Below are positions 1-5,246 of a stretch of DNA of 5,483 nucleotides, in pieces. Origin of the DNA: an uncultured Kouleothrix sp. (lineage in GTDB: Bacteria; Chloroflexota; Chloroflexia; Chloroflexales; Roseiflexaceae); NCBI GenBank assembly GCA_937858455.1, contig CALLYN010000340.1:1-5483 (forward strand), in the 5' to 3' direction. The position numbers and the translations under genes were made by a program. Every line of letters starts with the position of its first letter. The first letter of the stretch is position 1. The notes beneath the pieces were generated by a model. The model made no database searches. It saw only the letters and a list, made by a program, of their open reading frames with translations, and was not told the origin of the DNA.

Positions 1-306
1 GATCGCCCGCGCCACCAGGAACAGCACGCCTACCGCCAGCGCGGCCGCCGCCGCCGAAAACAGCGAGACGCGCCACGCCACGCTGCCCAGCGGCAGCTGG
101 CTCCACAGCCAGCCCAGCAGCGTGTACAGCGGGTAGCCGGTGGGGTGCGCTACGTCGAGCGTCGGCAGCACGCGCTGAAACTCGGCTGTGTCGCCGCTGC
201 CGATCCCCGGCAGCAGCGTCGCCGCGTACAGCGCCAGCGCGCCGGCGCTCAGCCCGCCGGCGATCCAGCCGTCGGCGGCACGTGGCCGCCCGGCCCCGGC
301 GCTCAT
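1..306 (-). CDS. DUF2723 (TMEM260-like) polytopic membrane protein, N-terminal part
   Basis: Only the first 102 codons are in the window; the frame is open to the left edge. The start is well fixed: an in-frame TAA lies five codons upstream (319-321) and no other start codon lies between. The protein begins with a short basic cytoplasmic tail, a membrane segment at about residues 13-33, an outside loop with GDTAEFQ (38-44) and AHPTGYPLYTLLG (53-65), then a second hydrophobic segment at about 83-102. The acidic loop motif followed by HPxGYPLY is the hallmark of DUF2723 proteins. That family belongs to the GT-C superfamily and includes eukaryotic TMEM260, a protein O-mannosyltransferase. The acidic residues of the first loop are probably catalytic by analogy with other GT-C enzymes. 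Full family members are several hundred residues long, so most of the gene is missing. It lies 148 nt downstream of the GT2 gene, which could supply its lipid-linked sugar donor. The ribosome binding site is weak (AAGG about 12 nt before ATG). Family call is good; substrate unknown. Confidence 0.8.
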   Translation of the reverse strand, partial: MSAGAGRPRAADGWIAGGLSAGALALYAATLLPGIGSGDTAEFQRVLPTLDVAHPTGYPLYTLLGWLWSQLPLGSVAWRVSLFSAAAAALAVGVLFLVARAI

Positions 307-374
307 AGGCCAGCCGCCTTAGACAAAGCAGGCTTGCAGGCGCGCAGGCCGCAGGCGTGTGCCCGCGCAAACCG

Positions 375-402
375 CGTATACCGGGCCAGCGGCATATGGC
401 AA
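375..402 (-). promoter_or_regulatory. Possible sigma-70 type promoter for the DUF2723 gene
   Basis: On the minus strand TTGCCA (397-402, five of six matches to TTGACA) is followed after 16 nt by TATACG (375-380, four of six matches to TATAAT). It lies in the 148-nt gap between the GT2 stop and the DUF2723 start, and would give a leader of about 60 nt. Short motifs like these arise by chance, so this is tentative; read-through from the GT2 gene is the alternative. Confidence 0.35.
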
Positions 403-454
403 ACACATGCGGCCTTCCCGCGCCCTTTTACTCCGCAGCCCGCATCGCACCCCA

Positions 455-1192
455 TCAGCCGCCCGACTTCTGCGGCTCGGCCTCGACGGGCGCCTCAGCC
501 GCGCGGGCGAAGCGCGCCACCCGCCCCAGGCGGCGCTCAAACAGAAACAGCAGGTTCAGCCAGCCGTCGCGCCAGGTGAACAGCTTGGTCTCGCCGATCC
601 GCTCGCGGTAGTCGATATGCACCTCGCCGAAGCGCAAGCCGCGCGCCTGCAGCGCCTCGATCTTGATCTCTTCCGAGAAGGCCATGCCCGGGTGTGTCGC
701 CTGGATCTGCGCCAGGCACGCGCGCCGGAACACCCACATGCCCGATTGCGAGTCGGCCACCCAGCGCCAGTACAGCAGCCGGAACGCGTACGTCAGCACT
801 TTGTTGCCCAGCTGGTTGCGGCGGCGCATCGCCAGCGGGTTGCGCAGCGGGAAGCGGCTGGCCGACACAAAGTCCAGCCCGCGCGCCAGCATCTCGTCCA
901 CAATCCCGGCAATCGCGTGCGACGGGTAGGTGCCGTCGCCGTCCACAGTGGCGATGATGTCGCCGCTGGCCGCCGGCAGCCCGGCCTGGTACGCGCTGCC
1001 GTAGCCCTTGCGGCCCTCGAAGATCACGCGCGCGCCCCCTTCGACCCCGATCCGCGCGGTCTCGTCGGTCGAGTTGTTGTCGACGACCACCACTTCGTCT
1101 ACGTACTCGGGCATGTGCTCCAGCACATACCGCAGCCCATGCTCTTCGTTGAAGCACGGGATCACCACAGAGATTGTTAGATCACGGTACAT
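455..1192 (-). CDS. Family 2 glycosyltransferase, polyprenyl-phosphate sugar synthase-like (DPM1/DPG synthase group)
   Basis: A complete 245-residue GT-A fold glycosyltransferase. The nucleotide-sugar binding start is ISVVIPCFNEE (7-17), followed by VVVVDNNSTDET (34-45). The metal-binding DxD is D84-G-D86 in ATVDGDGTYP. The acceptor-side motifs SRF (112-114), QSGMWVFRR (149-157) and FSEEIKIEA (172-180) follow, then the YRERIGETKL block (195-204) typical of dolichyl/polyprenyl-phosphate mannose or glucose synthases. These enzymes move a sugar from a nucleotide donor to a polyprenyl phosphate at the inner membrane face. No C-terminal transmembrane anchor is seen, unlike many bacterial relatives: the protein ends in an Ala/Glu/Pro-rich tail (230-245), so it is probably soluble or peripheral, perhaps helped by the hydrophobic/basic stretch at 210-228. 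The ATG has a strong AAGGAG 8 nt upstream. The gene begins 23 nt after the large GT-C gene and is probably co-transcribed with it. The transferred sugar cannot be read from the sequence. Confidence 0.9.
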   Translation of the reverse strand: MYRDLTISVVIPCFNEEHGLRYVLEHMPEYVDEVVVVDNNSTDETARIGVEGGARVIFEGRKGYGSAYQAGLPAASGDIIATVDGDGTYPSHAIAGIVDEMLARGLDFVSASRFPLRNPLAMRRRNQLGNKVLTYAFRLLYWRWVADSQSGMWVFRRACLAQIQATHPGMAFSEEIKIEALQARGLRFGEVHIDYRERIGETKLFTWRDGWLNLLFLFERRLGRVARFARAAEAPVEAEPQKSGG

Positions 1193-1200
1193 GCCTGTAG

Positions 1201-1206
1201 CTCCTT
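1201..1206 (-). promoter_or_regulatory. Strong Shine-Dalgarno of the GT2 gene
   Basis: The minus strand reads AAGGAG 8 nt before the ATG at 1192, inside the 23-nt gap after the stop codon of the upstream membrane protein gene. It supports the chosen GT2 start and independent translation initiation within a shared transcript. Confidence 0.75.
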
Positions 1207-1215
1207 ACAGTCGAA

Positions 1216-3201
1216 TTAGGCCCGCAGCGTAGCGCGCAGGCCGCGCGCGCCGCCGATCGCCAGCGCCAGCGCCGGCAGCCCCAGCAGCGCCAGCAGCAGC
1301 GCCGCCGCGCCCGAGGGCATCCCCGACGCCAGCACATACCACTCCCACAGGTCGAACAGGTGGTGGTTTGGCACGTCCTGCGTCCACAGCCAAAACGCCC
1401 GGCGGTTCATGCGCGGTGGTGGGATGGGCAGCGCCTCGCGCAACGCCAGCGGCTGGCCGCCCTGCCGCAGCTCGATCTTTTCCACCAGCAGCCCCAGGTC
1501 TTCGTTGCGCGGGTTGTCTTGAGTGTCGCGGGTGGGGTTCCAGGTGTCGCTGTGCAGCTGCAGGCGCGCGCCGCGCCCAAGCTGCTCGGGCGTCAGCCGG
1601 AAGCGCAGCGTCCAGCGGATCGGGTCGCCGTCGGTGTTTGTGCGCTCGACGCCCGGCAGCGGCGCGTTGTTTAGCCGCAGCTCGAAGTTCGCGCGCGCCA
1701 GCGGCCAGGGCCGGTGGTCGGCCACCCACAGCGTCCCATCGAGCCCGCCCTCGCCGGCCGGGTTCAGCTGAACCGTCGCGTCGGCGTAGGTCCAGCGCGG
1801 CAGCAGCTCGCCCTTGCTGCGGTCGCCCTCCGAGTACGAAAAGTCCTTCACCAGCAGCGCGGTGCCGGGCGGGCCGCCCGCCGCGCGCCACCAGTACTCG
1901 CGCGTGCGGCCGGCCCAGATCCGCAGCTGCGCGACGATCGGCGAGGCCGCCGGGGTGAAGTAGCGCTCGGCCGGGTCGCTGATCTGCAGGTATACGTCGA
2001 AGCTCACCAGCAGCGGCAGCAGCTGCACCGCGAAGCTCGCCAGCGCCAGCCCGCCCGCCGCGATGCGCCAGCCGCGCGCCCGCGCGCCCAGCTCGGCCAG
2101 CAGCCCGGCCGCCGGCAGGTAGGCAAACGGCAGCACAAACACCATGTAGCGCGGCCCCCACGCGCCGTCGCCGTGCCAGTAGCCCACCGTGCTGTAGAAC
2201 CCGAGGTGGCTCAGCAGCATCAGCGCCGCCAGCGCCGACTCGCGCCACTGCTGGCGCGGGCGCGCTGCCAGCCCCACCAGGCCCAGCAGCATACTCGGCG
2301 CGTAGAAGATCAGGCCCTTGCCGGTGCTGATCGTCAGGCCGTACAGCCCTTCGCGCCAGTTGCCATGCTGCCCGAGCGCCTGCGCCCCCACCGAGCCGTA
2401 GCCGCTGTTCAGCGCCGATCCGAACAGCTGCGCATTGTACAGCAGCAGCAGCGCCAGCGGCAGCGCCAGCCCTAGCGCCCCGAAGGCCAGCCGCCCCAGC
2501 AGCGCCCGCCCGAATGCTCGCGCGTCGCCGCGCCAGCACACCGCCAGCGCGTACAGCGCCAGCGCCGGCAGCGCCAGCCCGGTCTGTATCTTGGTGGCCA
2601 GCGCGCCAACCGCAGCCAGCCCGCCGATCGCCCACCACAGCCGCGCCTCGCGCCGCAGCCCGTAGCCGCACAGCGCCAGAAAAAACGTTGCAAGCGGCTC
2701 GCCGAAAAAGGTGCGGCTGTGCGGCCACGCCAGGCTCGTCAGGCCGAACAGCAGCCCCACCAGCACAGCGATACGCGCGCTGAAGCCCATCTCCACAACC
2801 CACGCCAGCACCAGCCAGGCCGTTGCGGCGGTGACGATCGCCGGCAGCAGCAGCACCACCAGCCGCAGCGTCAGCTCGCTGTAGCCCGGCGTCGCCAGCG
2901 CCAGCGCGTTTCCTGCGGCAATAAACGGCACCGCCAGCACCGACTGCAGCGGCCCGTAGCGGCTGTAGCGCAGGCCGTCGGCGCCGGTGTTCACGTTCAT
3001 CAAGAACTGCTCGTCGGGCGAGATTGCGAAGCTGCCGGTTGCCAGCAGCGACTGCCCGGCCGCTAGCACGGTCTCTTCGTCCGAGGCGTAGGTGTGGCCG
3101 CTCATCGTCAGCACATACCAGCCCAGCAGCAACAGAAACAGCGCGGCGCCAGCCCTGCGCGCGCGCGCGGCCGATCCTCTCTCGTGGCGGGGTGACTGCA
3201 T
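1216..3201 (-). CDS. GT-C type polytopic membrane glycosyltransferase-like protein (GT39/ArnT-like) with extracytoplasmic beta-rich domain
   Basis: A 661-residue integral membrane protein. It has a basic N-terminal tail, a first membrane segment at about 17-34, then a loop with SDEE (40-43), the usual place of the catalytic acid in GT-C enzymes. About ten to eleven further hydrophobic segments run to about residue 400. Conserved-looking loops are YSRYGPLQSVLAVPF (79-93), SRTFFGEPLATFF (162-174) and GDGAWGPRY (344-352), which resemble GT39-like proteins common in Chloroflexota. Residues about 401-620 are hydrophilic and beta-rich with the LQLHSDTWNPTRD (547-559) and NEDLGLLVEKIEL (566-578) pattern of a sugar-binding-like sandwich. 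A last membrane helix (about 629-650) anchors the C-terminus. The frame extends 94 codons further upstream, but that part has no membrane-protein character and runs through the promoter and terminator region into tatA, so the ATG at 3201 is chosen. Its ribosome binding site is poor (GGAG 14 nt away). Likely uses polyprenyl-phosphate sugars on the outer membrane face; acceptor unknown. No enzymatic activity is proven by sequence. Confidence 0.8.
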   Translation of the reverse strand: MQSPRHERGSAARARRAGAALFLLLLGWYVLTMSGHTYASDEETVLAAGQSLLATGSFAISPDEQFLMNVNTGADGLRYSRYGPLQSVLAVPFIAAGNALALATPGYSELTLRLVVLLLPAIVTAATAWLVLAWVVEMGFSARIAVLVGLLFGLTSLAWPHSRTFFGEPLATFFLALCGYGLRREARLWWAIGGLAAVGALATKIQTGLALPALALYALAVCWRGDARAFGRALLGRLAFGALGLALPLALLLLYNAQLFGSALNSGYGSVGAQALGQHGNWREGLYGLTISTGKGLIFYAPSMLLGLVGLAARPRQQWRESALAALMLLSHLGFYSTVGYWHGDGAWGPRYMVFVLPFAYLPAAGLLAELGARARGWRIAAGGLALASFAVQLLPLLVSFDVYLQISDPAERYFTPAASPIVAQLRIWAGRTREYWWRAAGGPPGTALLVKDFSYSEGDRSKGELLPRWTYADATVQLNPAGEGGLDGTLWVADHRPWPLARANFELRLNNAPLPGVERTNTDGDPIRWTLRFRLTPEQLGRGARLQLHSDTWNPTRDTQDNPRNEDLGLLVEKIELRQGGQPLALREALPIPPPRMNRRAFWLWTQDVPNHHLFDLWEWYVLASGMPSGAAALLLALLGLPALALAIGGARGLRATLRA

Positions 3202-3228
3202 AGGCGGTGTTTTCGCTCCGATGATGCA

Positions 3229-3262
3229 CCACTGCTGCAGTGGCTGGCGCGTGTCGGCGCCA
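3229..3262 (-). promoter_or_regulatory. Two tandem hairpins in the leader of the GT-C gene
   Basis: Within the predicted leader of about 100 nt there are two perfect inverted repeats one base apart: TGGCGC/GCGCCA with a 6-nt loop (3245-3262) and CCACTG/CAGTGG with a 3-nt loop (3229-3243). The second ends 27 nt before the ATG. Combined with the poor ribosome binding site, this may influence translation or mRNA stability. No known riboswitch class is recognised. Confidence 0.4.
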
Positions 3263-3297
3263 AGCAAGGAGCTGCGCGGGCGCCACTCGCTATTTGC

Positions 3298-3310
3298 ATC
3301 GCTTAGCGAT
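3298..3310. promoter_or_regulatory. 13-bp palindrome overlapping the GT-C promoter -10/start site (operator-like)
   Basis: ATCGCT-T-AGCGAT is a perfect 6-1-6 dyad. It covers the end of the predicted -10 box (3309-3314) and the predicted transcription start at about 3302. A site here would block RNA polymerase if bound by a dimeric repressor. The single-base centre makes an RNA hairpin unlikely, which favours a DNA site. No regulator is identified. Confidence 0.35.
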
Positions 3311-3336
3311 CCTATGCAGAATGGGCAATTTGTCAA
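3309..3336 (-). promoter_or_regulatory. Sigma-70 type promoter of the GT-C/GT2 transcript
   Basis: The minus strand shows a perfect TTGACA (3331-3336), a 16-nt spacer and TAGGAT (3309-3314, four of six matches to TATAAT). The start would be at about 3302, giving a leader of about 100 nt before the ATG at 3201. It begins 4 nt after the T-run of the tatA terminator, so it separates the glycosylation genes from the housekeeping genes upstream. Confidence 0.6.
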
Positions 3337-3340
3337 ACAT

Positions 3341-3377
3341 AAAAACGCCACCCTCAGCGACGTTGCTGAAGGTGGCG
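3341..3377 (-). terminator. Intrinsic terminator after tatA
   Basis: On the minus strand CGCCACC pairs with GGTGGCG (3371-3377 with 3346-3352). After one C/A mismatch the stem continues for five more base pairs, closing a 6-nt loop (3359-3364). The stem is followed directly by TTTTT (3341-3345). It begins 23 nt after the tatA stop codon. The plus strand lacks a T-run on the other side, so it acts in one direction. Confidence 0.9.
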
Positions 3378-3400
3378 CTCGGGGAATGTCAGGCCGAGTG

Positions 3401-3577
3401 CTACAGCTGCTGTTCGTTCGGGGCGTTAGTGATTTCTTCGCTTTGGCGCACCTCGGTGCGGAACGCGCGGATCGCTTGGCCAAGCGATTGGCCTACCCCC
3501 GCCAGCCGCGCCGGGCCAAATACGATAATAATAATCGCCAGAATGATCAGCAGCTCTGGAATACCAATATCGCCCAT
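3401..3577 (-). CDS. tatA: Sec-independent protein translocase subunit TatA (TatA/E type)
   Basis: A 58-residue TatA-family protein. It has a short N-terminus with the GIPELL motif (5-10), one very hydrophobic membrane helix (about 6-20, rich in Ile), the F20-G21-P22 hinge, an amphipathic helix (about 25-44, GQSLGQAIRAFRTEVR) and a short polar tail. TatA multimers help TatC and TatB carry folded, twin-arginine proteins across the cytoplasmic membrane. The protein is shorter than E. coli TatA (89 aa), because the variable tail is reduced; the core is intact. The usual LP after the hinge is LA (25-26) here. The ATG at 3577 is chosen because the family motif begins there and AGAGG lies 6 nt upstream; the frame is open further upstream but that stretch lacks family character. 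No tatC is next to it. It has its own promoter candidate and terminator, so it may be a single-gene unit, with possible read-through from pyk. Confidence 0.92.
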   Translation of the reverse strand: MGDIGIPELLIILAIIIIVFGPARLAGVGQSLGQAIRAFRTEVRQSEEITNAPNEQQL

Positions 3578-3619
3578 ACGATGCCTCTTCAGCGTAGCGG
3601 CCCGATTGCCAATGCGCTG

Positions 3620-3628
3620 AGTATAGCA
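3620..3628 (-). promoter_or_regulatory. Extended -10 promoter of tatA
   Basis: In the 97-nt gap between pyk and tatA the minus strand reads TGC-TATACT: a TGn extension plus five of six matches to TATAAT (3620-3625). No good -35 is found at 16-18 nt, which is tolerated by extended -10 promoters. The leader would be about 35 nt. Confidence 0.5.
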
Positions 3629-3674
3629 GTCGTTTATAAGCGCGAGATGAGTCGAGTGTGAAAGGCTGGTAAGT

Positions 3675-5102
3675 CTACTCGGTGATCGGTAGCACCTTGA
3701 CGAAGTTCGTCGCTCCGCGCGCGGCAATCGGGTGGCCGCCGGTCATCACGATCGAGTCGCCCGGCTGCACAAACCCGCGCTTCAGCAGCATCTCGTTCAC
3801 GCGCGCGCCGAGCGAGTCCAGCCGGTCGACATAATCGCACATGATCGGAGTAATGCCCCACACCAGGTTCAGCCGGTGGTACACTGCCTCGGCCGGCGTA
3901 AAGGCCAGAATGGGCGTAAGCGGCCGCATCTGCGCCACCAGCCGCGCGGTGGTGCCGCTCATGGTGAATGCCGCGATTGCGCTCACCGGCAGCGCCTTGA
4001 CGATCGCGCAGGCCGCCGCGCTGATCGCCTGCGACACCGTCGGCTGCCGGTCGATCGTGATCGTCGGCGTCGCGGTGTGGTCGCCGTGCCGGCCGCTGGC
4101 CTCGGCCACCTCGGCGATGCGCGCCATCATCCGCACCGACTCGATCGGGAACTGCCCGTTGGCGGTTTCGCCGCTGAGCATCACTGCGTCGGTGCCGTCG
4201 ATGATCGCGTTTGCCACGTCGCTGGCCTCGGCGCGGGTAGGCCGCGGGTTGCGGATCATCGAGTCGAGCATTTGTGTGGCGGTGATCACCGGTATGCCCA
4301 CTAGGTTAGCCGCCTCGATCAGCTGCTTCTGCACCACCGGCACCTGCTCGGCCGCCATCTCGACACCCAGGTCGCCACGCGCCACCATGATCCCGTCGGC
4401 GATCTCGAGGATGGCCGAAAGGTCGCTCAGCGCTTCGGGCTTTTCGATCTTGGCGATCACCGGAGTGTTCTTGCCGGCGGCGCTGATGCGCTCTTTTACG
4501 TCGCGCAGGTCGGCGGCGCGGCGTACGAACGAGATCGCGACATAGTCGACGTTGTGCGCTAGCCCGAACTCCAGGTCGGCAATGTCTTTCTCGGTCAGCG
4601 CCGGCGCGCTCACGTTTACGCCCGGCAGGTTGATACCCTGGTTCTCGCGCAGCTCGCCGCCAAACACCACGCTGGTGTGCACTTCGTCGGCGGTTGTCTC
4701 GACGACGCGCAGCTCGATCAGCCCATCCGAGAGCAGAATGCGGTCGCCGGGCTGAACGTCGAGCGGCAGCGCGGTGTAGGTGGTGCTTACGCGCGCCGCA
4801 GTTCCGGCGATCTCGTGCACGGTGATATCAAAGCGGTCGCCGGGGTGCAGCAGTACGGGCACGCCATTTTCGAGCTTGCCGGTGCGGATCTTTGGCCCTT
4901 GCAGATCCTGCAGCACCGCAAGCGGCCGGTCGGCCTGGCGCGCGGCCTCGCGCAGCATCTCGATGCGCTGGGCATGCTCGGCGTGGCTGCCGTGCGAGAA
5001 GTTCAGCCGCGCTACATCCATCCCTGCGGCGATCAGCTGGGCGATCGTTTCAGGGCTGCCGCTGGCCGGGCCGATCGTCGCGACAATCTTTGTTCGGCGC
5101 AT
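3675..5102 (-). CDS. pyk: Pyruvate kinase
   Basis: Complete, 475 residues, the usual bacterial length. It transfers phosphate from phosphoenolpyruvate to ADP, the last step of glycolysis, in the cytoplasm. The N-terminal motif TKIVATIGPAS (4-14) and ARLNFSHG (31-38, with the substrate/K+ site residues R32, N34, S36) open the barrel. QDLQGPKIRTG (65-75) leads into the B domain (about 71-167). The catalytic signature is VIAKIEKPEAL (215-225) with K218 and metal ligand E220; the second metal ligand is D244 in ARGDLGVE (241-248); T276 lies in ATQML. The C domain (about 340-475) has TMSGTTARL (380-388), similar to the phosphosugar effector loop. No extra C-terminal PEP-utilizing domain is present. 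K71 replaces the glutamate of K+-dependent enzymes, with L67 and Q68 next to it, the pattern known from K+-independent pyruvate kinases. The ATG at 5102 starts the family motif and has GGAG just upstream. No clear terminator follows. Confidence 0.98.
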   Translation of the reverse strand: MRRTKIVATIGPASGSPETIAQLIAAGMDVARLNFSHGSHAEHAQRIEMLREAARQADRPLAVLQDLQGPKIRTGKLENGVPVLLHPGDRFDITVHEIAGTAARVSTTYTALPLDVQPGDRILLSDGLIELRVVETTADEVHTSVVFGGELRENQGINLPGVNVSAPALTEKDIADLEFGLAHNVDYVAISFVRRAADLRDVKERISAAGKNTPVIAKIEKPEALSDLSAILEIADGIMVARGDLGVEMAAEQVPVVQKQLIEAANLVGIPVITATQMLDSMIRNPRPTRAEASDVANAIIDGTDAVMLSGETANGQFPIESVRMMARIAEVAEASGRHGDHTATPTITIDRQPTVSQAISAAACAIVKALPVSAIAAFTMSGTTARLVAQMRPLTPILAFTPAEAVYHRLNLVWGITPIMCDYVDRLDSLGARVNEMLLKRGFVQPGDSIVMTGGHPIAARGATNFVKVLPITE

Positions 5103-5112
5103 ACGTCTCCAC

Positions 5113-5125
5113 CACTTCTGAAGTG
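5113..5125. promoter_or_regulatory. 13-bp palindrome beside the pyk ribosome binding site
   Basis: CACTTC-T-GAAGTG is a perfect 6-1-6 dyad 10 nt upstream of the pyk ATG and downstream of the predicted transcription start. Its spacing suggests a dimeric regulator site rather than an RNA hairpin, since one base cannot form a loop. Function is inferred from symmetry only. Confidence 0.3.
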
Positions 5126-5174
5126 CGGCCGAGTACAGGTATGGTGCTGCGATGTCGTTGGCGGGCGCGCGGCT

Positions 5175-5180
5175 ATTATA
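5175..5180 (-). promoter_or_regulatory. -10 box of the pyk promoter
   Basis: The minus strand has a perfect TATAAT in the comEA-pyk gap, 72 nt before the pyk ATG, giving a leader of about 65 nt. The hexamer at 17-nt spacing (CGCCAT) is a poor -35, so promoter strength or dependence on an activator cannot be judged. Confidence 0.55.
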
Positions 5181-5221
5181 CCTGATTCGAACCGCGCATG
5201 GCGCTTTTGCGGCGCTGGGTT

Positions 5222-5246
5222 CCGGGCCGCCAGGCTTATGGCCCGG
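5222..5246 (-). terminator. GC-rich hairpin over the comEA stop codon, weak terminator candidate
   Basis: CCGGGCC (5222-5228) and GGCCCGG (5240-5246) form a 7-bp all-GC stem with an 11-nt loop that contains the TAA stop codon. No T-run follows on the minus strand, so it is at best a weak or factor-assisted terminator, or an mRNA 3' end structure. Confidence 0.3.

Noticed and set aside
406..445. Inverted repeat ATGCGG/CCGCAT downstream of the GT2 gene
   Set aside because: Only six base pairs with a 27-nt loop and no T-run; not convincing as a terminator.
359..1180. Long plus-strand open frame antisense to the GT2 gene
   Set aside because: Its translation is Ala/Arg/His/Gln-rich with no family motif, and it lies opposite a well-supported GT2 gene; it follows from high GC and third-position bias.
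2430..2600. Dense CAGCGCCAGC-like repeats
   Set aside because: They are explained by runs of Leu (CTG) and Ala (GCG/GCC) codons in membrane helices read on the minus strand, with no fixed unit length.
1205..3286. Long minus-strand open frame (693 codons) overlapping the GT-C gene in another frame
   Set aside because: The translation is Ala/Gly/Arg-rich low complexity, while the overlapping frame encodes a coherent membrane protein with family motifs.
3108..3299. 63-codon minus-strand frame starting just after the GT-C promoter -10, a possible leader peptide
   Set aside because: Its start is only a few bases from the predicted transcript start with no ribosome binding site, and it runs deep into the GT-C gene in another frame with no recognisable features.
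3202..3483. 94-codon N-terminal extension of the GT-C frame
   Set aside because: It crosses the tatA terminator and the promoter, overlaps tatA and has no membrane or domain character before the basic tail and first helix; the ATG at 3201 fits better.
5183..5193. GGTTCGAATCA on the minus strand, resembling a tRNA T-loop
   Set aside because: The flanking bases do not form the five-pair T stem and no acceptor, D or anticodon arm is found nearby; it lies in the pyk promoter spacer.
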